Of a stretch of 64,000 nt of DNA, positions 19,401 to 27,290 are shown one piece after another. Under the pieces are notes generated by a model. The model made no database searches and was not told where the DNA came from. It saw nothing but the letters and a program-made list of their open reading frames with translations. Where the stretch lies: NCBI GenBank assembly GCA_017992055.1, contig JAGOPK010000008.1, positions 1-64,000 on the forward strand, given 5' to 3'. Source of the DNA: Burkholderiaceae bacterium. GTDB lineage: Bacteria > Pseudomonadota > Gammaproteobacteria > Burkholderiales > Burkholderiaceae_C. The position numbers and the translations under genes are program-made. Position 1 is the first letter of the stretch, and each line of letters starts with the position of its first letter.

Positions 19401-19593
19401 CGTTGAAGTCGTAGTGCAGGCACAGGCTGCGGTCGCGCGCATCGCGCTCCAGCCGCGCCGACACCTGGTCGCTGGCGCTGGCCTGCCAGGGTCGGGCGTC
19501 GCGCAGATCGTCCAGCACCTTGGCCCGGGCCGGCCCGGCCTGCACCAGGCCCCAGGCCAGCAGCAGCACGGCGATGCAGCGCAGCCAGCTCAT
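16447..19593 (-). CDS. Large exported six-hairpin-glycosidase-like protein of unknown specificity
   Basis: A 1048-residue exported protein, signal peptide about 1-24 (CIAVLLLAWGLVQAGPARA). Residues about 30-260 look like two beta-sandwich/discoidin-like modules (WRLEP and GLALRWPEGWSPGDYQV). A beta-rich region (about 260-560) precedes an (alpha/alpha)6-like catalytic region (about 570-960) with RSYARSWIRDGAMM, CCVDARGADPVVENDSHGQY, YSYWDDFWALRGY and PHAWVSSDYVRSVIDLFG. Asp/Glu residues in these motifs are catalytic candidates. I cannot assign a GH family. It overlaps the second permease by ATGA and is followed by an esterase and GH94, so it probably trims the same glucan in the periplasm. Confidence 0.65.
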   Translation of the reverse strand: MSWLRCIAVLLLAWGLVQAGPARAKVLDDLRDARPWQASASDQVSARLERDARDRSLCLHYDFNGVSGYAVMRRELPLQWPADFVLGLRLKGEGGVNDVQVKLVDASGDNVWWVNRTHQVLPSKPSDWRFKRRHLQFAWGPTEQRRLQSTQAIELVVAAGRDGGRGRLCLASLSLQPRAPDPAVWPEPRAHLQQGRWTLDFQRLREFNGLALRWPEGWSPGDYQVRASDDGRRWNLLRQVRGSDGGLDTLWLPEHEARWLRLEPLKPVARSLQVDGLPRLELRSAAQWPDLNAVLTEQGRDLPRGQLPRSLRGEQNHWTVVGVDGGGGRSALLDEDGGLELGRGGPSITPVLQTEDGRFITWADVQIAHSLRDNHLPLPRVRWSTPALALDIEAVADGPAATPRLLARYTLHNRSDRPQRLALWLLARPWQVNPPQQFLTTPGGASPVSRIHFDHRQSGALQLDRRPPLRLLSAPDAVRAAGFDGGLGLQALDRAAPLIGLLGDPQGLASAALQWRITLAPGQSQQIGFSAGLGSGPAADVAAPPDAAALEAAFEQAAAAWRARLNRVAFSVPPAQQRLVDTLRSSLAHMLISRDGPALRPGTRSYARSWIRDGAMMVAGLLALGEDAVAREFVDWFAGHVYASGKVPCCVDARGADPVVENDSHGQYLYAVAELMRHGAQARDPGWLARHWPTVQRVVAWQEGLRQSERTAANQAPARRHLYGLMPPSISHEGYSDKPAYSYWDDFWALRGYKDAVQIAQALGQADEARRWAGWRDEFQRELADSIAATARLHGIGWVAGAADRGDFDATSTTMALSPAQAELPPAVQALLDATFERYWQETRARADGSKPWRDYTPYELRSIGSLVRLGRPERAHALLDFFFGHQRPAGWNQWAEVVLPDAREPRFLGDMPHAWVSSDYVRSVIDLFGWQRERDGAVLIGAGLDTAQLDALGPGQAWGVAGLPMAGGLLHWRLERAHDGAGWRLQLAQGLPAPRRLVWPGSGPLPRVVQVGGGAPEHAGRMLAWQPGGRELPLPDGPLDLRLLPAP

Positions 19594-20450
19594 CCTTTGA
19601 CACTCCCCATCAGCAGGCCCTGCAGGTAATGGCGCTGCAAGGCCAGGAACAGCAGCAGCACCGGCAGCACGGTGACCACCGCGCCGGCCATCATCAGCTC
19701 GCTGTCCTGCACATGCTCGCGCGACAGCGCGGCCAGGGCCACCGGCAGCGTGTGCAGCTCGCCCTCGGTGAGGATGATCAGCGGCCACATGAAGTCGTTC
19801 CAGCTGCCGAGAAAGCCGAACACCGCCAGCGTGGCCAGCACCGGCTTGAGCAGCGGCAGCACCACCAGGCGGAAGGTCTGCCATTCGCTGGCGCCGTCGA
19901 TGCGTGCGGCCTCCAGCAGCTCGTCGGGAATGCCCCGCGCGTACTGGCGCACCAGGTAGATGCCGAAGATGCCGGCCAGCGAGGGCACCAGCACGCCGGC
20001 CCAGGTGTTGACCAGGCCCATCTGCTTGAGCAGCAGGAACAGCGGCAGCATGGCCACCTGGCCCGGGATCACCAGGGCCCCCAGCAGCGACTGGAAGATG
20101 CGCTCGCGGCCCTTGAACGGCAGCTTGGCGAAGGCATAGCCGGCCAGGGTGTTGAACGTGACCGACAGCGCGGTGGCGGCACAGGCCAGCAGCAGGCTGT
20201 TGACGAAGGCCCGGCCCAGGCCGCCGGCGGCAAACAGCTGCTGGTAGTGCTGCAGCGTGGGCTGGGCCGGCAGCAGCGGCGGTGGCAGGGTGCTGGCGGC
20301 ACCGCTGGGCATGAAGCTGACCGACAGCATCCACAGCAGCGGGAAGGCGGCGGTGGCGGCGGCGATCAGCAGCAGGCCGTTGACGGCCAGGCTGCTCCAG
20401 CGCAGGGCGTTCATCCGCACCTTCATCCCCACCTTCGTCCCCACCATCAT
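19590..20450 (-). CDS. Carbohydrate ABC transporter permease, MalG type
   Basis: A 286-residue inner-membrane permease with six hydrophobic segments and the EAA loop (DELLEAARIDGASEWQTFRLVVLPLLKP). FGFLGSWNDFMWPL is typical of CUT1 sugar permeases. The start at 20450 forms an ATGA overlap with the first permease; the next Mets (residues 2, 9 and 13) fall in a 12-base tandem repeat that encodes VGTKVGMKVRM. The stop overlaps the 1048-residue enzyme start by ATGA. No cognate ATPase gene is in the locus, so a shared MsmK/UgpC-type ATPase (for example the one at 43126) may energise it. Confidence 0.85.
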   Translation of the reverse strand: MMVGTKVGMKVRMNALRWSSLAVNGLLLIAAATAAFPLLWMLSVSFMPSGAASTLPPPLLPAQPTLQHYQQLFAAGGLGRAFVNSLLLACAATALSVTFNTLAGYAFAKLPFKGRERIFQSLLGALVIPGQVAMLPLFLLLKQMGLVNTWAGVLVPSLAGIFGIYLVRQYARGIPDELLEAARIDGASEWQTFRLVVLPLLKPVLATLAVFGFLGSWNDFMWPLIILTEGELHTLPVALAALSREHVQDSELMMAGAVVTVLPVLLLFLALQRHYLQGLLMGSVKG

Positions 20451-20456
20451 CCCCAC
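20409..20456. repeat. Four imperfect 12-bp tandem units at the permease junction
   Basis: Units at 20409-20420, 20421-20432, 20433-20444 and 20445-20456 share the consensus CTTCATCCCCAC on the + strand. They cover the stop of the first permease and the start of the second. Because the unit is 12 bases, copy-number change would keep frame and alter only the N-terminus of the second permease. Confidence 0.8.
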
Positions 20457-21367
20457 CTCCCGCCGGCCAGGCGCGCCGCCACCCAGCCCGAGCCCTTGGT
20501 GACCGCCACGATGATCAGGAACAGCACAAAGGCCACCGCCGAGGCCTGGCCCAGGTTCCACCACTTGAAGCCTTCGTCGTACATCAGGTAGAGCACGCTC
20601 ACCGTGCTCTGCAGCGGCCCGCCCTGGGTCATCACATAGGGCTCGGCAAACAGCTGGAAGTAGCCGGCCGTGGTCAGCAGCGAGACCATCGCCAGCGTCG
20701 GCGCCAGCGAGGGCAGCGTGATGTGCACGAAGCGCTGCCAGGGCGTGGCACCATCCAGCGTGGCCGCCTCGTACAAGTCCTGCGGAATGGCCTGCAGCGC
20801 GGCGATGAAGATGATCATGTTGCCGCCGAAGTTCTTCCAGGTGGCGAACAGCACGATGGTCGGCATGGCCCAGTGCGGATCGCCCAGCCAGTCCACCGGC
20901 TGCAGGCCCAGGGCCAGCAGGCCCTGGTTGACCCAGCCGTACTGCACATGGAACAGGTAGCGCCAGACCACGGCCACCGCCACCACCGTGGTCACCACCG
21001 GCGCAAACAGCGCCGTGCGCCACAGCGGCTTGAAGCGGGCCAGCGGCGACTGCAGCAGCACCGCGCAGCCCAGCGACACGCCGATGGACAGCGGCACGCC
21101 CACCACCACGAAGTAGCCGGTATTGCCCAGCGCCTGCCAGAACAGCGGCCGCTGCAGCACCTGCAGGTAGTTGTCCAGGCCGGCCCAGCGCAGGTTGCGC
21201 CAGTCGGCCAGCGCATACAGGTCGAAGTCGCTCAGGCTCAGCAGCAGGCCGGCGGCCACCGGCAGCGCGAAGAACAGCGCGATCACCGCCAGCGCCGGCG
21301 CCACGAAGGCCCAGCCGGCCAGGGCACGCAGGCCGCGACGGCGCGGGGAAGCGGGCACTCGTTGCAT
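20447..21367 (-). CDS. Carbohydrate ABC transporter permease, MalF type
   Basis: A 306-residue inner-membrane permease with six hydrophobic segments and the EAA loop QDLYEAATLDGATPWQRFVHITLPSLAP. The N-terminus is short and basic (MQRVPASPRRRGLRAL), as in UgpA/LacF-type CUT1 permeases. It begins 2 bp after the binding-protein stop and overlaps the second permease by ATGA. With the binding lipoprotein and second permease it forms an oligosaccharide importer lacking a local ATPase. Confidence 0.86.
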   Translation of the reverse strand: MQRVPASPRRRGLRALAGWAFVAPALAVIALFFALPVAAGLLLSLSDFDLYALADWRNLRWAGLDNYLQVLQRPLFWQALGNTGYFVVVGVPLSIGVSLGCAVLLQSPLARFKPLWRTALFAPVVTTVVAVAVVWRYLFHVQYGWVNQGLLALGLQPVDWLGDPHWAMPTIVLFATWKNFGGNMIIFIAALQAIPQDLYEAATLDGATPWQRFVHITLPSLAPTLAMVSLLTTAGYFQLFAEPYVMTQGGPLQSTVSVLYLMYDEGFKWWNLGQASAVAFVLFLIIVAVTKGSGWVAARLAGGRWG

Positions 21368-21369
21368 GT

Positions 21370-22767
21370 TCAGGCCAGGCTGGCGCGGCCGGGCCGCCAC
21401 CAGGTCAGGGCCGGGCTCTGGCGCGCCAGCATCCAGCGGCGCTTCTCCAGGATGGCATCCACCCGCGCATCCAGGCCCTGGGCCAGGCGCAGCGCCGTCG
21501 CCGCATCGGCGCGCTGGTGCACGGCACGTGCCGCGGTCAGCTGCATCTCCTGGGCGATGCGCTCCCATTCGGGCACGGCCGGCGCCGGGCGCACGTTTTC
21601 CAGCTGCTGGGCAAAGGCGCGGGCATGCACATCCTCGGCCAGCGTGGCCCCGCCCTGCCCCGCGGCACCGGCCAGGGCCCAGCTGCTGCGCCGCGGCGGC
21701 AGGTTGCCGGTGAGCTGGTAGAAGCGGCGCTGCACCTCGGGCCGCGCCAGATAGGCCATCAGCGCCCAAGCCAGCGGCTTGACGCGCGAGCGGCGGAACA
21801 TCACCAGGCTGGCGCCGCCGGCGATCGAGGCCCCGATGCCGGCGCCGGCCACCGGACCGGGCAGCGGCGCCGTGGCCCAGGAACCCTGCAGCTCGGCCGG
21901 CAGGCGGCGCTTGAACTCGCCAATCTGCCAGGGCCCGGAGATGTAGAAGGCAAACAGGCCGCGGCCGAACTCCTGCCACAGGTTGGCGACCTGGTTGTTG
22001 GTGATGCCCGGCGCCAGGCCGCGTGCAAACAGCGTCAGGTAGAAGTCCAGCGCGCGCTGGAAGGCCGGGCCGGCAAAACCGCCGAAGCGCCCGCCGTCGC
22101 GCAGCAGCTCGCCCGGCTGCTGCAGGGCCAGGGCCAGCAGCGGCTCGAACTCGTTGGTCGGCAGCAGGATGGGCGTGCGCACGCCGGCGCGCTGCTGCAG
22201 CGCGGCCATGCAGCGCAGCCAGTCGTCCCAGTCGGTGGGCGGCTGCGGCCAGCCGACCTGGGCCAGCAGGTCGCGGCGGTAGAACAGCAGCCGCGTGTCC
22301 ACATACCAGGGCAGGCCCAGGCGCTGCGGCCGGCCGCCGCTGGCGTCCGGCACCAGGTTGGTGGCCCAGATGCCGGCGAAATGATCGTCGGCGCGGATCT
22401 CGGGCGCGGCCGCCAGCCAGGGCTGCAGCGGCTCCAGCGCGCCCAGCGCGGCCATCTCGGGCAGCCAGGTGTTGCCCAGCTGGGCCACATCGGGCGTGGC
22501 ATCGCCGGCAAAGGCGGTGAGCAGCTTCTCGTGCGCCGCCGTCCAGGGCAGGGCCTCGACCTGCACCTGGACGCCCGGGTGCTCGCGCTCGAAGCCGGCC
22601 ACCAGCTCGGCCGCCACCTCGCCCTCGCGGCCCATGGCCCAGAAGCGCACGGTGCGGTCGTCGTGGCGCTGGCAGCCGGCGGCCAGGCCGGTGCCGGCCA
22701 CGGCCGCGGCCGTGCTCAGCCAATGCCGACGCGCCAAATGCCGCGGACCCATGCTCAGTCCAGCCAT
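21370..22767 (-). CDS. Sugar ABC transporter substrate-binding lipoprotein
   Basis: A 465-residue extracytoplasmic solute-binding protein of the family-1 (MalE/UgpB) type. It has a basic RRHWL segment, a hydrophobic stretch and lipobox LAAGC (Cys 32 from the 22767 start). The fold is seen in VRFWAMGREGEVAAELVAGFEREHPGV, WTAAHEKLLTAFAGDATPDVAQLGNTWLPE and LPWYVDTRLLFYRRDLL. The start could also be the ATG at 22752; the longer version overlaps the GH144 stop by 13 bp. By position it captures the oligosaccharides released by the GH144-type enzyme. Confidence 0.85.
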   Translation of the reverse strand: MAGLSMGPRHLARRHWLSTAAAVAGTGLAAGCQRHDDRTVRFWAMGREGEVAAELVAGFEREHPGVQVQVEALPWTAAHEKLLTAFAGDATPDVAQLGNTWLPEMAALGALEPLQPWLAAAPEIRADDHFAGIWATNLVPDASGGRPQRLGLPWYVDTRLLFYRRDLLAQVGWPQPPTDWDDWLRCMAALQQRAGVRTPILLPTNEFEPLLALALQQPGELLRDGGRFGGFAGPAFQRALDFYLTLFARGLAPGITNNQVANLWQEFGRGLFAFYISGPWQIGEFKRRLPAELQGSWATAPLPGPVAGAGIGASIAGGASLVMFRRSRVKPLAWALMAYLARPEVQRRFYQLTGNLPPRRSSWALAGAAGQGGATLAEDVHARAFAQQLENVRPAPAVPEWERIAQEMQLTAARAVHQRADAATALRLAQGLDARVDAILEKRRWMLARQSPALTWWRPGRASLA

Positions 22768-24302
22768 CCGCCCGAGAAGCCGGCGCGCACCAGGCCGCGA
22801 CGCAGATGGGCATTGCGGCGCATCGCGCGCCAGACGATCTCGCCGCGGTGGTTGCCCAGCATGGCCAGCATCGGCCCCTGGTCGATGCCCAGGTAGTCGG
22901 TGTCGAACCAGCCCTGGCCCGGCACCACGCGGCCATGCTGCAGCCTCACGTCGCTGAAGCCGAAGCTGGGGTTGAAGGCGTCGAAGAAGCCGTAGCGGCC
23001 GTACAGGTGCGGGCCGCCCAGGCGCTTCATCGCCGCCAGCGCGGGCACGACGATCTCGGGCGCAAAGGCGATGGAGCTGCCGGCGGCATAAGGCGCCAGC
23101 GTGCCGTCGTCGTGGGTGTGGGCGCCGCCCATGCCACGCCCGGCATAGCTGATGAAGCGGCGCAGGCGGCCGCCGAACTCACGCTCCACATCGGCCGGGC
23201 CGTCACTGGCGCTGATGCCCCAGACCTCGGCGCCATAGGCCGCCCAGCCCTCGGGATTGGCGATGGCATAGGCGCGCTGGGCCTGGGTGGCGCGGCGCGA
23301 GTTCTCGAAGTAGTCGAAGCCGGCATCGCCGGCATCGCGGCGGGCCTGCACGAAGTTGTCGCGCAGGCCGCGCAGATCAACCCAGCACTGCGTGAACTGG
23401 TGGCCGAACAGCGGCGCAAACTGCAGGAAGCTGCGGCCATAGACCGTGGCCCAGGCCGGCTGCAGGCCGCTGGCCCAGAAGTCCCAGGCACTGCGGTCCA
23501 CCGGGCGTTCGGGCGCGCCCAGCGCCAGCAGGTACAGGATCATCGACTCGTCGTAGGCGCGCCAGTCGGATTCGATGAAGCCGGTCTCGGGATGCCAGCC
23601 ATGGCCGATGCGCGGTGCGCGCGGCATGGCCCAGGCCCAGTCCACGCGGGCATAGATCTGGTCCACCAGGCCGCGCAGCGTGGACTCGACCGCATCGTCG
23701 CGGTCGAAGTAGGACTGGCAGGCCAGCATGCCGGCCAGCAGCAGCGCGGTATCGATGGTCGACAGCTCGCACTGGCCGAAGCGCGTGCCGCTGGCCATGT
23801 CGAGGAAGTGATAGAAGAAGCCGCGGTAACCGGCGCGGCCCGTGGCCTCGGGGCCTTGCGGCGCATCGCGGAAGAAGCGCAGCGTGGTCAGCACGCGCTC
23901 GCGGGCCTGCTGGCGCGTGATCCAGCCGCGCTCCACGCCGATGGGATAGGCGCTGAGCGCAAAGCCCACCGCGGCAATGCTGGCGAAGGACTTGCTGGGC
24001 CAGCGGTCCGGCGCCAGGCCGCTGGACGGATCGGTGGTCTGCCAGAAGAAGTCGAAGGTGCGGCGCTCCAGGTCGGCCAGCAGGGCCTCGGCCTCGGCGG
24101 CCGGCACCACGGTGGGCGCGGGCTCGTGGATCGTCGCCGTCGGCAGCGTGGGCGGCGGGCGGCGGAAGGGATCGGCCAGCGGCTCCAGGCGCGGCCAGGC
24201 CGAGCAGCCCGGCAGCAGCGGTGTCAGGGCAAAAGCCCCCAGCAGGCCGAGCGCACGGCGGCGCCCGGCCCGGCGCGGCAGGCCAGGCAGTTCAGTGGTC
24301 AT
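22755..24302 (-). CDS. GH144-type glucanase lipoprotein (probable endo-beta-1,2-glucanase)
   Basis: A 515-residue lipoprotein with lipobox LLPGC (Cys 33). The core (about 65-500) matches the glycoamylase-like/GH144 group: FDFFWQTTDPSSGLAPDRW, SIAAVGFALSAYPIGVERGWI, then GFFYHFLDMASGTRF, ELSTIDTALLLAGML, TGFIESDWRAYDESMILYLLALG and AGSSIAFAPEIVVPAL. GH144 members hydrolyse linear beta-1,2-glucan to sophoro-oligosaccharides. Lipid anchoring behind a TonB receptor and ahead of an ABC importer is the expected topology. It lies 60 bp after the TonB receptor gene. Other enzymes of clan GH-S would look similar at this level, so exact linkage specificity is inferred from neighbours. Confidence 0.8.
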   Translation of the reverse strand: MTTELPGLPRRAGRRRALGLLGAFALTPLLPGCSAWPRLEPLADPFRRPPPTLPTATIHEPAPTVVPAAEAEALLADLERRTFDFFWQTTDPSSGLAPDRWPSKSFASIAAVGFALSAYPIGVERGWITRQQARERVLTTLRFFRDAPQGPEATGRAGYRGFFYHFLDMASGTRFGQCELSTIDTALLLAGMLACQSYFDRDDAVESTLRGLVDQIYARVDWAWAMPRAPRIGHGWHPETGFIESDWRAYDESMILYLLALGAPERPVDRSAWDFWASGLQPAWATVYGRSFLQFAPLFGHQFTQCWVDLRGLRDNFVQARRDAGDAGFDYFENSRRATQAQRAYAIANPEGWAAYGAEVWGISASDGPADVEREFGGRLRRFISYAGRGMGGAHTHDDGTLAPYAAGSSIAFAPEIVVPALAAMKRLGGPHLYGRYGFFDAFNPSFGFSDVRLQHGRVVPGQGWFDTDYLGIDQGPMLAMLGNHRGEIVWRAMRRNAHLRRGLVRAGFSGGWLD

Positions 24303-24362
24303 GGAAGACAGGGAGGACGCCGACCGGCCGGGGCCGGTCGGCGGGTTGAAGGACCGTCGGCC

Positions 24363-27290
24363 TCAGAACGAGTAGCCGACCGTCATTTTCACGGTGCGCA
24401 TGTCACCGCGCAGGCCGGTGCGCTTGCCCAGGTCGGGGTTGTCGCCGCCCAGGTAGTTCTGCGGGTTGCCCGGGCCACCGCCCCAGTCGTTGTAGTAGCC
24501 CCAGTTGGCGGTGTTGAACAGGTTCAGCACATCCAGGCGCAGCTTGACGCTGCCGAAGCCCAGCTTCATGTCCTTGGCCACGCCCACGTCCACCTGCTTG
24601 AAGGCATCGCCATCGGCCTTGGTGTAGACGCAGCTGGACCAGCCGGCCGCGCAGTTGGTGATGCGCCGCGGCAGGCCGCTGCCATAGGTGAGCTTGCCCG
24701 AGACCTGCAGGCCCCAGGGCAGCAGGCGGTCGGCCGTGCCACCGGCCACCAGGCGGTGGCGCTCCACCGTCATCGCCGGGTTCCAGCCCCGGCCGCTGCG
24801 GCCATAGGTCCAGTCGAAGGTGTTGAAGTCCCACTCCTTGTGCGTGGTCTTGGCATCGCTGTAGGTGTAGGCCACGGTCACACCCCAGCCGCTGGCGCGG
24901 GTGTAGGGCTTCTCGGCCTTGACCAGCAGCGCCTGGGTGCGGTTCTCGCCGACGGTATCGCCCAGGATCAGCGTGCCGAAGCCGTTGGGCCCCCCCCACA
25001 GCGGGTCGATCGAGCTTTGCGTGCCATAGCCGCCGTTGGGATCGCGGTTGCCGCCGAACCACTGGAACTGGTTCTTGGCATGGATGTCGCTGATCGCGAC
25101 CTCGGTGTTCCACTCGCCCACCGCCTGGCGCAGGCCCAGGCTCATCTGGTCGGCATAGGGCATCTTGTAGTCGTTGCGCACCAGCCAGATCTCGCCATTG
25201 GGCTGGGCGTTCTTCTGCCGCTCGTCCAGCGCATGGTTGGCCATGGTGCGGTCGTAGCTGCGGCCCCAGCCGCCGAAGACGATGGTGCGCTTGTCGCCCA
25301 GCACGTCGAAGCTGGCGCCGATGCGCGGTGCCAGCGCGCCCTTGAAGGCCTTGCGGTTGCTGCCGGTGGCGATGTAGTCGTCGATGTTGATGCCGCCCTT
25401 GGCCAGCGACTGCGCATAGGTCTGGCCGGCCGGCGCGGTGATGCCGGCGATGGTGCGGCCGTCCAGCGCCTTCAACGCCGCCACGCGGTCGGCCGGCGTG
25501 GCGTAGTCGTTGTTGAGCATGTTGTCCTCATAGTCCCAGCGCACACCGAGGTTCAGCTCCACCTGCTTGCTCAGCGTCCAGTCGTCCTGCAGGTACAGGC
25601 CGAGCTGGTTGTTGCGGTAGTTCACCGCCACCGGCGCGATGGCGCGCGAGATGCGGCACTGGTCGCTCTCCAGGCCGTTGTTGATGATGTTGGTGCCGGT
25701 GCAGGTGTTGCCGTTGTAGTACGGCAGGCCGGTCACGGTGTCGACCACCACATTGACCTCGTCGACACGGAAGGCCGTGCCGCCCAGCTCGTACTCCATG
25801 GCCTTCCACTGCGCGCCGCCCTTGATCACATGGCCGCGCAGGCCGGTGAAGGTGAGGTCGTTGCGCAGCGTCAGGCCGGTCTGGGCACGGTCCTGGGCAT
25901 TGGGCGAGCCGCCGTCGGTGATCAGGTCCTGGATGTTGTTGCGCAGATTGGTCGGCGAGTACTTGTAGCGCACCAGCGGCACCGAGGCGTCGGACTGCGG
26001 GTTCCACTGCGAGTGCTCCCAGCCCAGGCGCGCCTCGTTCAGCCAGTCGCCACGCGTCCACTCGTGCTTGAGGTCGATGCGCTGCTCGTCGTTGTTGTTG
26101 TTCAGCGCGGTGCGCGGCGCGGCGATGTCGCCTTCGAGCTTGTAGCTGTCTTCCTGGCGCAGCTTGAAGCTCAGCTCCAGGCGCTGGTCGTCGTTGATCT
26201 GCGCATTGAGCTTGGCGAACAGCAGGTGCTCGTCGAACTTCTGCACGAAGTTGCCACGCAGCCCGGCCAGCTGCGGAATGATGCCCAGCGTGGACGGGTA
26301 CTTGTCGAAGTTGCGACCCACCACCTGCTTGGGCCGCTCGATGCTTTTGCCGTCGTAGGCCACGAAGTAGTGCAGCGTGTTCGGCTTGAAGGCGCCGCCC
26401 AGGTTGAAGCCGTACTCCATCTGCTTGAACGGCGGGCGCGGCGTGCCACCAGCCTCGGACTCGCGCTCCACCGGGCTGTAGGCGCGGGTGTTGCTGCCCA
26501 GGCGGTTGAAGTAGACGTCGCCGTGCAGCTCGTTGGTGCCGCTCTTGGTGATGGCGGTGATGGCCGCCGAGCTGACCTGCTCCAGCTCGGCCTTGTAGTT
26601 CTGCGTCAGCACCTTGTACTCGGCGATGGCGCTCTGCGGGAAGGGATTGCCTTCGCTGGTGTCCTGGCCGGCGATGCCGCCACGCAGGATGTTGTTCTTC
26701 TGGCCCACGCCGTCGATGTAGACGTTGACCGCATCCTGGTTCTGGCCGCCGCCGCGGATGCGGGTATTGCCGCCGGCATCGGTCTCGAAGCGCATGCCCG
26801 GCGCCAGGTCGACCGAGCTGAGGAAGTTGCGCGTGGCCTGCGGCAGGGCCTCGATCAGCTTCTGCGACACATTGGTGCCCAGCTCCGAGGTGCGCACGTC
26901 CTTGCGGCTGGCGGTGCCGGTGATGGTGACCTGCTGATTGGCGCTGAGCGCCAGGTCGACTGCGGCGGTCTCGCCCACGCGCAGCTCGATGACCTCGGCC
27001 GGCGCGGTGCCGGTGTCGCCGCTGATGCGGATGGAGTACACGCCCGGCGCCAGGCCGACCAGCACATAGCTGCCGTCGGGACGGGTGGTGGTGCGGTAGC
27101 TGACGCCGGTGTCGCGGTTGATGGCAACCACGGTCAGCCCGCCCTGCGCCGGCGCACCGGCGGCATTGACCTGGCCCTTCAGCGTGGCGGTGCTGGTCTG
27201 CGCCTGGGCGCCGCCAGCCAGGACGGCCAGTGTGGCCGCAGCCACCAGGCCCAGTTTCCAGCCGGCGGTCCGGCGATGGCTTTGTCTCAT
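24363..27290 (-). CDS. TonB-dependent outer-membrane receptor with carboxypeptidase-regulatory-like N-domain
   Basis: A 975-residue outer-membrane protein with signal peptide (about 1-31, ending AQAQ). A carboxypeptidase-regulatory-like beta-sandwich follows (about 32-115: ATLKGQVNAAGAPAQGG, RPDGSYVLVGLAPGVY), then a plug (about 130-240, TRIRGGGQNQDAVNVYIDGVG) and a long barrel ending in the terminal Phe of VGYSF. This Oar-like layout is common in carbohydrate-uptake receptors. Its start overlaps the LacI-type regulator stop by ATGA and the GH144 gene follows 60 bp later, so it is the probable outer-membrane gate for glucan. Confidence 0.88.
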   Translation of the reverse strand: MRQSHRRTAGWKLGLVAAATLAVLAGGAQAQTSTATLKGQVNAAGAPAQGGLTVVAINRDTGVSYRTTTRPDGSYVLVGLAPGVYSIRISGDTGTAPAEVIELRVGETAAVDLALSANQQVTITGTASRKDVRTSELGTNVSQKLIEALPQATRNFLSSVDLAPGMRFETDAGGNTRIRGGGQNQDAVNVYIDGVGQKNNILRGGIAGQDTSEGNPFPQSAIAEYKVLTQNYKAELEQVSSAAITAITKSGTNELHGDVYFNRLGSNTRAYSPVERESEAGGTPRPPFKQMEYGFNLGGAFKPNTLHYFVAYDGKSIERPKQVVGRNFDKYPSTLGIIPQLAGLRGNFVQKFDEHLLFAKLNAQINDDQRLELSFKLRQEDSYKLEGDIAAPRTALNNNNDEQRIDLKHEWTRGDWLNEARLGWEHSQWNPQSDASVPLVRYKYSPTNLRNNIQDLITDGGSPNAQDRAQTGLTLRNDLTFTGLRGHVIKGGAQWKAMEYELGGTAFRVDEVNVVVDTVTGLPYYNGNTCTGTNIINNGLESDQCRISRAIAPVAVNYRNNQLGLYLQDDWTLSKQVELNLGVRWDYEDNMLNNDYATPADRVAALKALDGRTIAGITAPAGQTYAQSLAKGGINIDDYIATGSNRKAFKGALAPRIGASFDVLGDKRTIVFGGWGRSYDRTMANHALDERQKNAQPNGEIWLVRNDYKMPYADQMSLGLRQAVGEWNTEVAISDIHAKNQFQWFGGNRDPNGGYGTQSSIDPLWGGPNGFGTLILGDTVGENRTQALLVKAEKPYTRASGWGVTVAYTYSDAKTTHKEWDFNTFDWTYGRSGRGWNPAMTVERHRLVAGGTADRLLPWGLQVSGKLTYGSGLPRRITNCAAGWSSCVYTKADGDAFKQVDVGVAKDMKLGFGSVKLRLDVLNLFNTANWGYYNDWGGGPGNPQNYLGGDNPDLGKRTGLRGDMRTVKMTVGYSF

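Noticed and set aside
20409-20456. A CRISPR-like array
   Set aside because: Units are 12 bp, contiguous without spacers, and coding.
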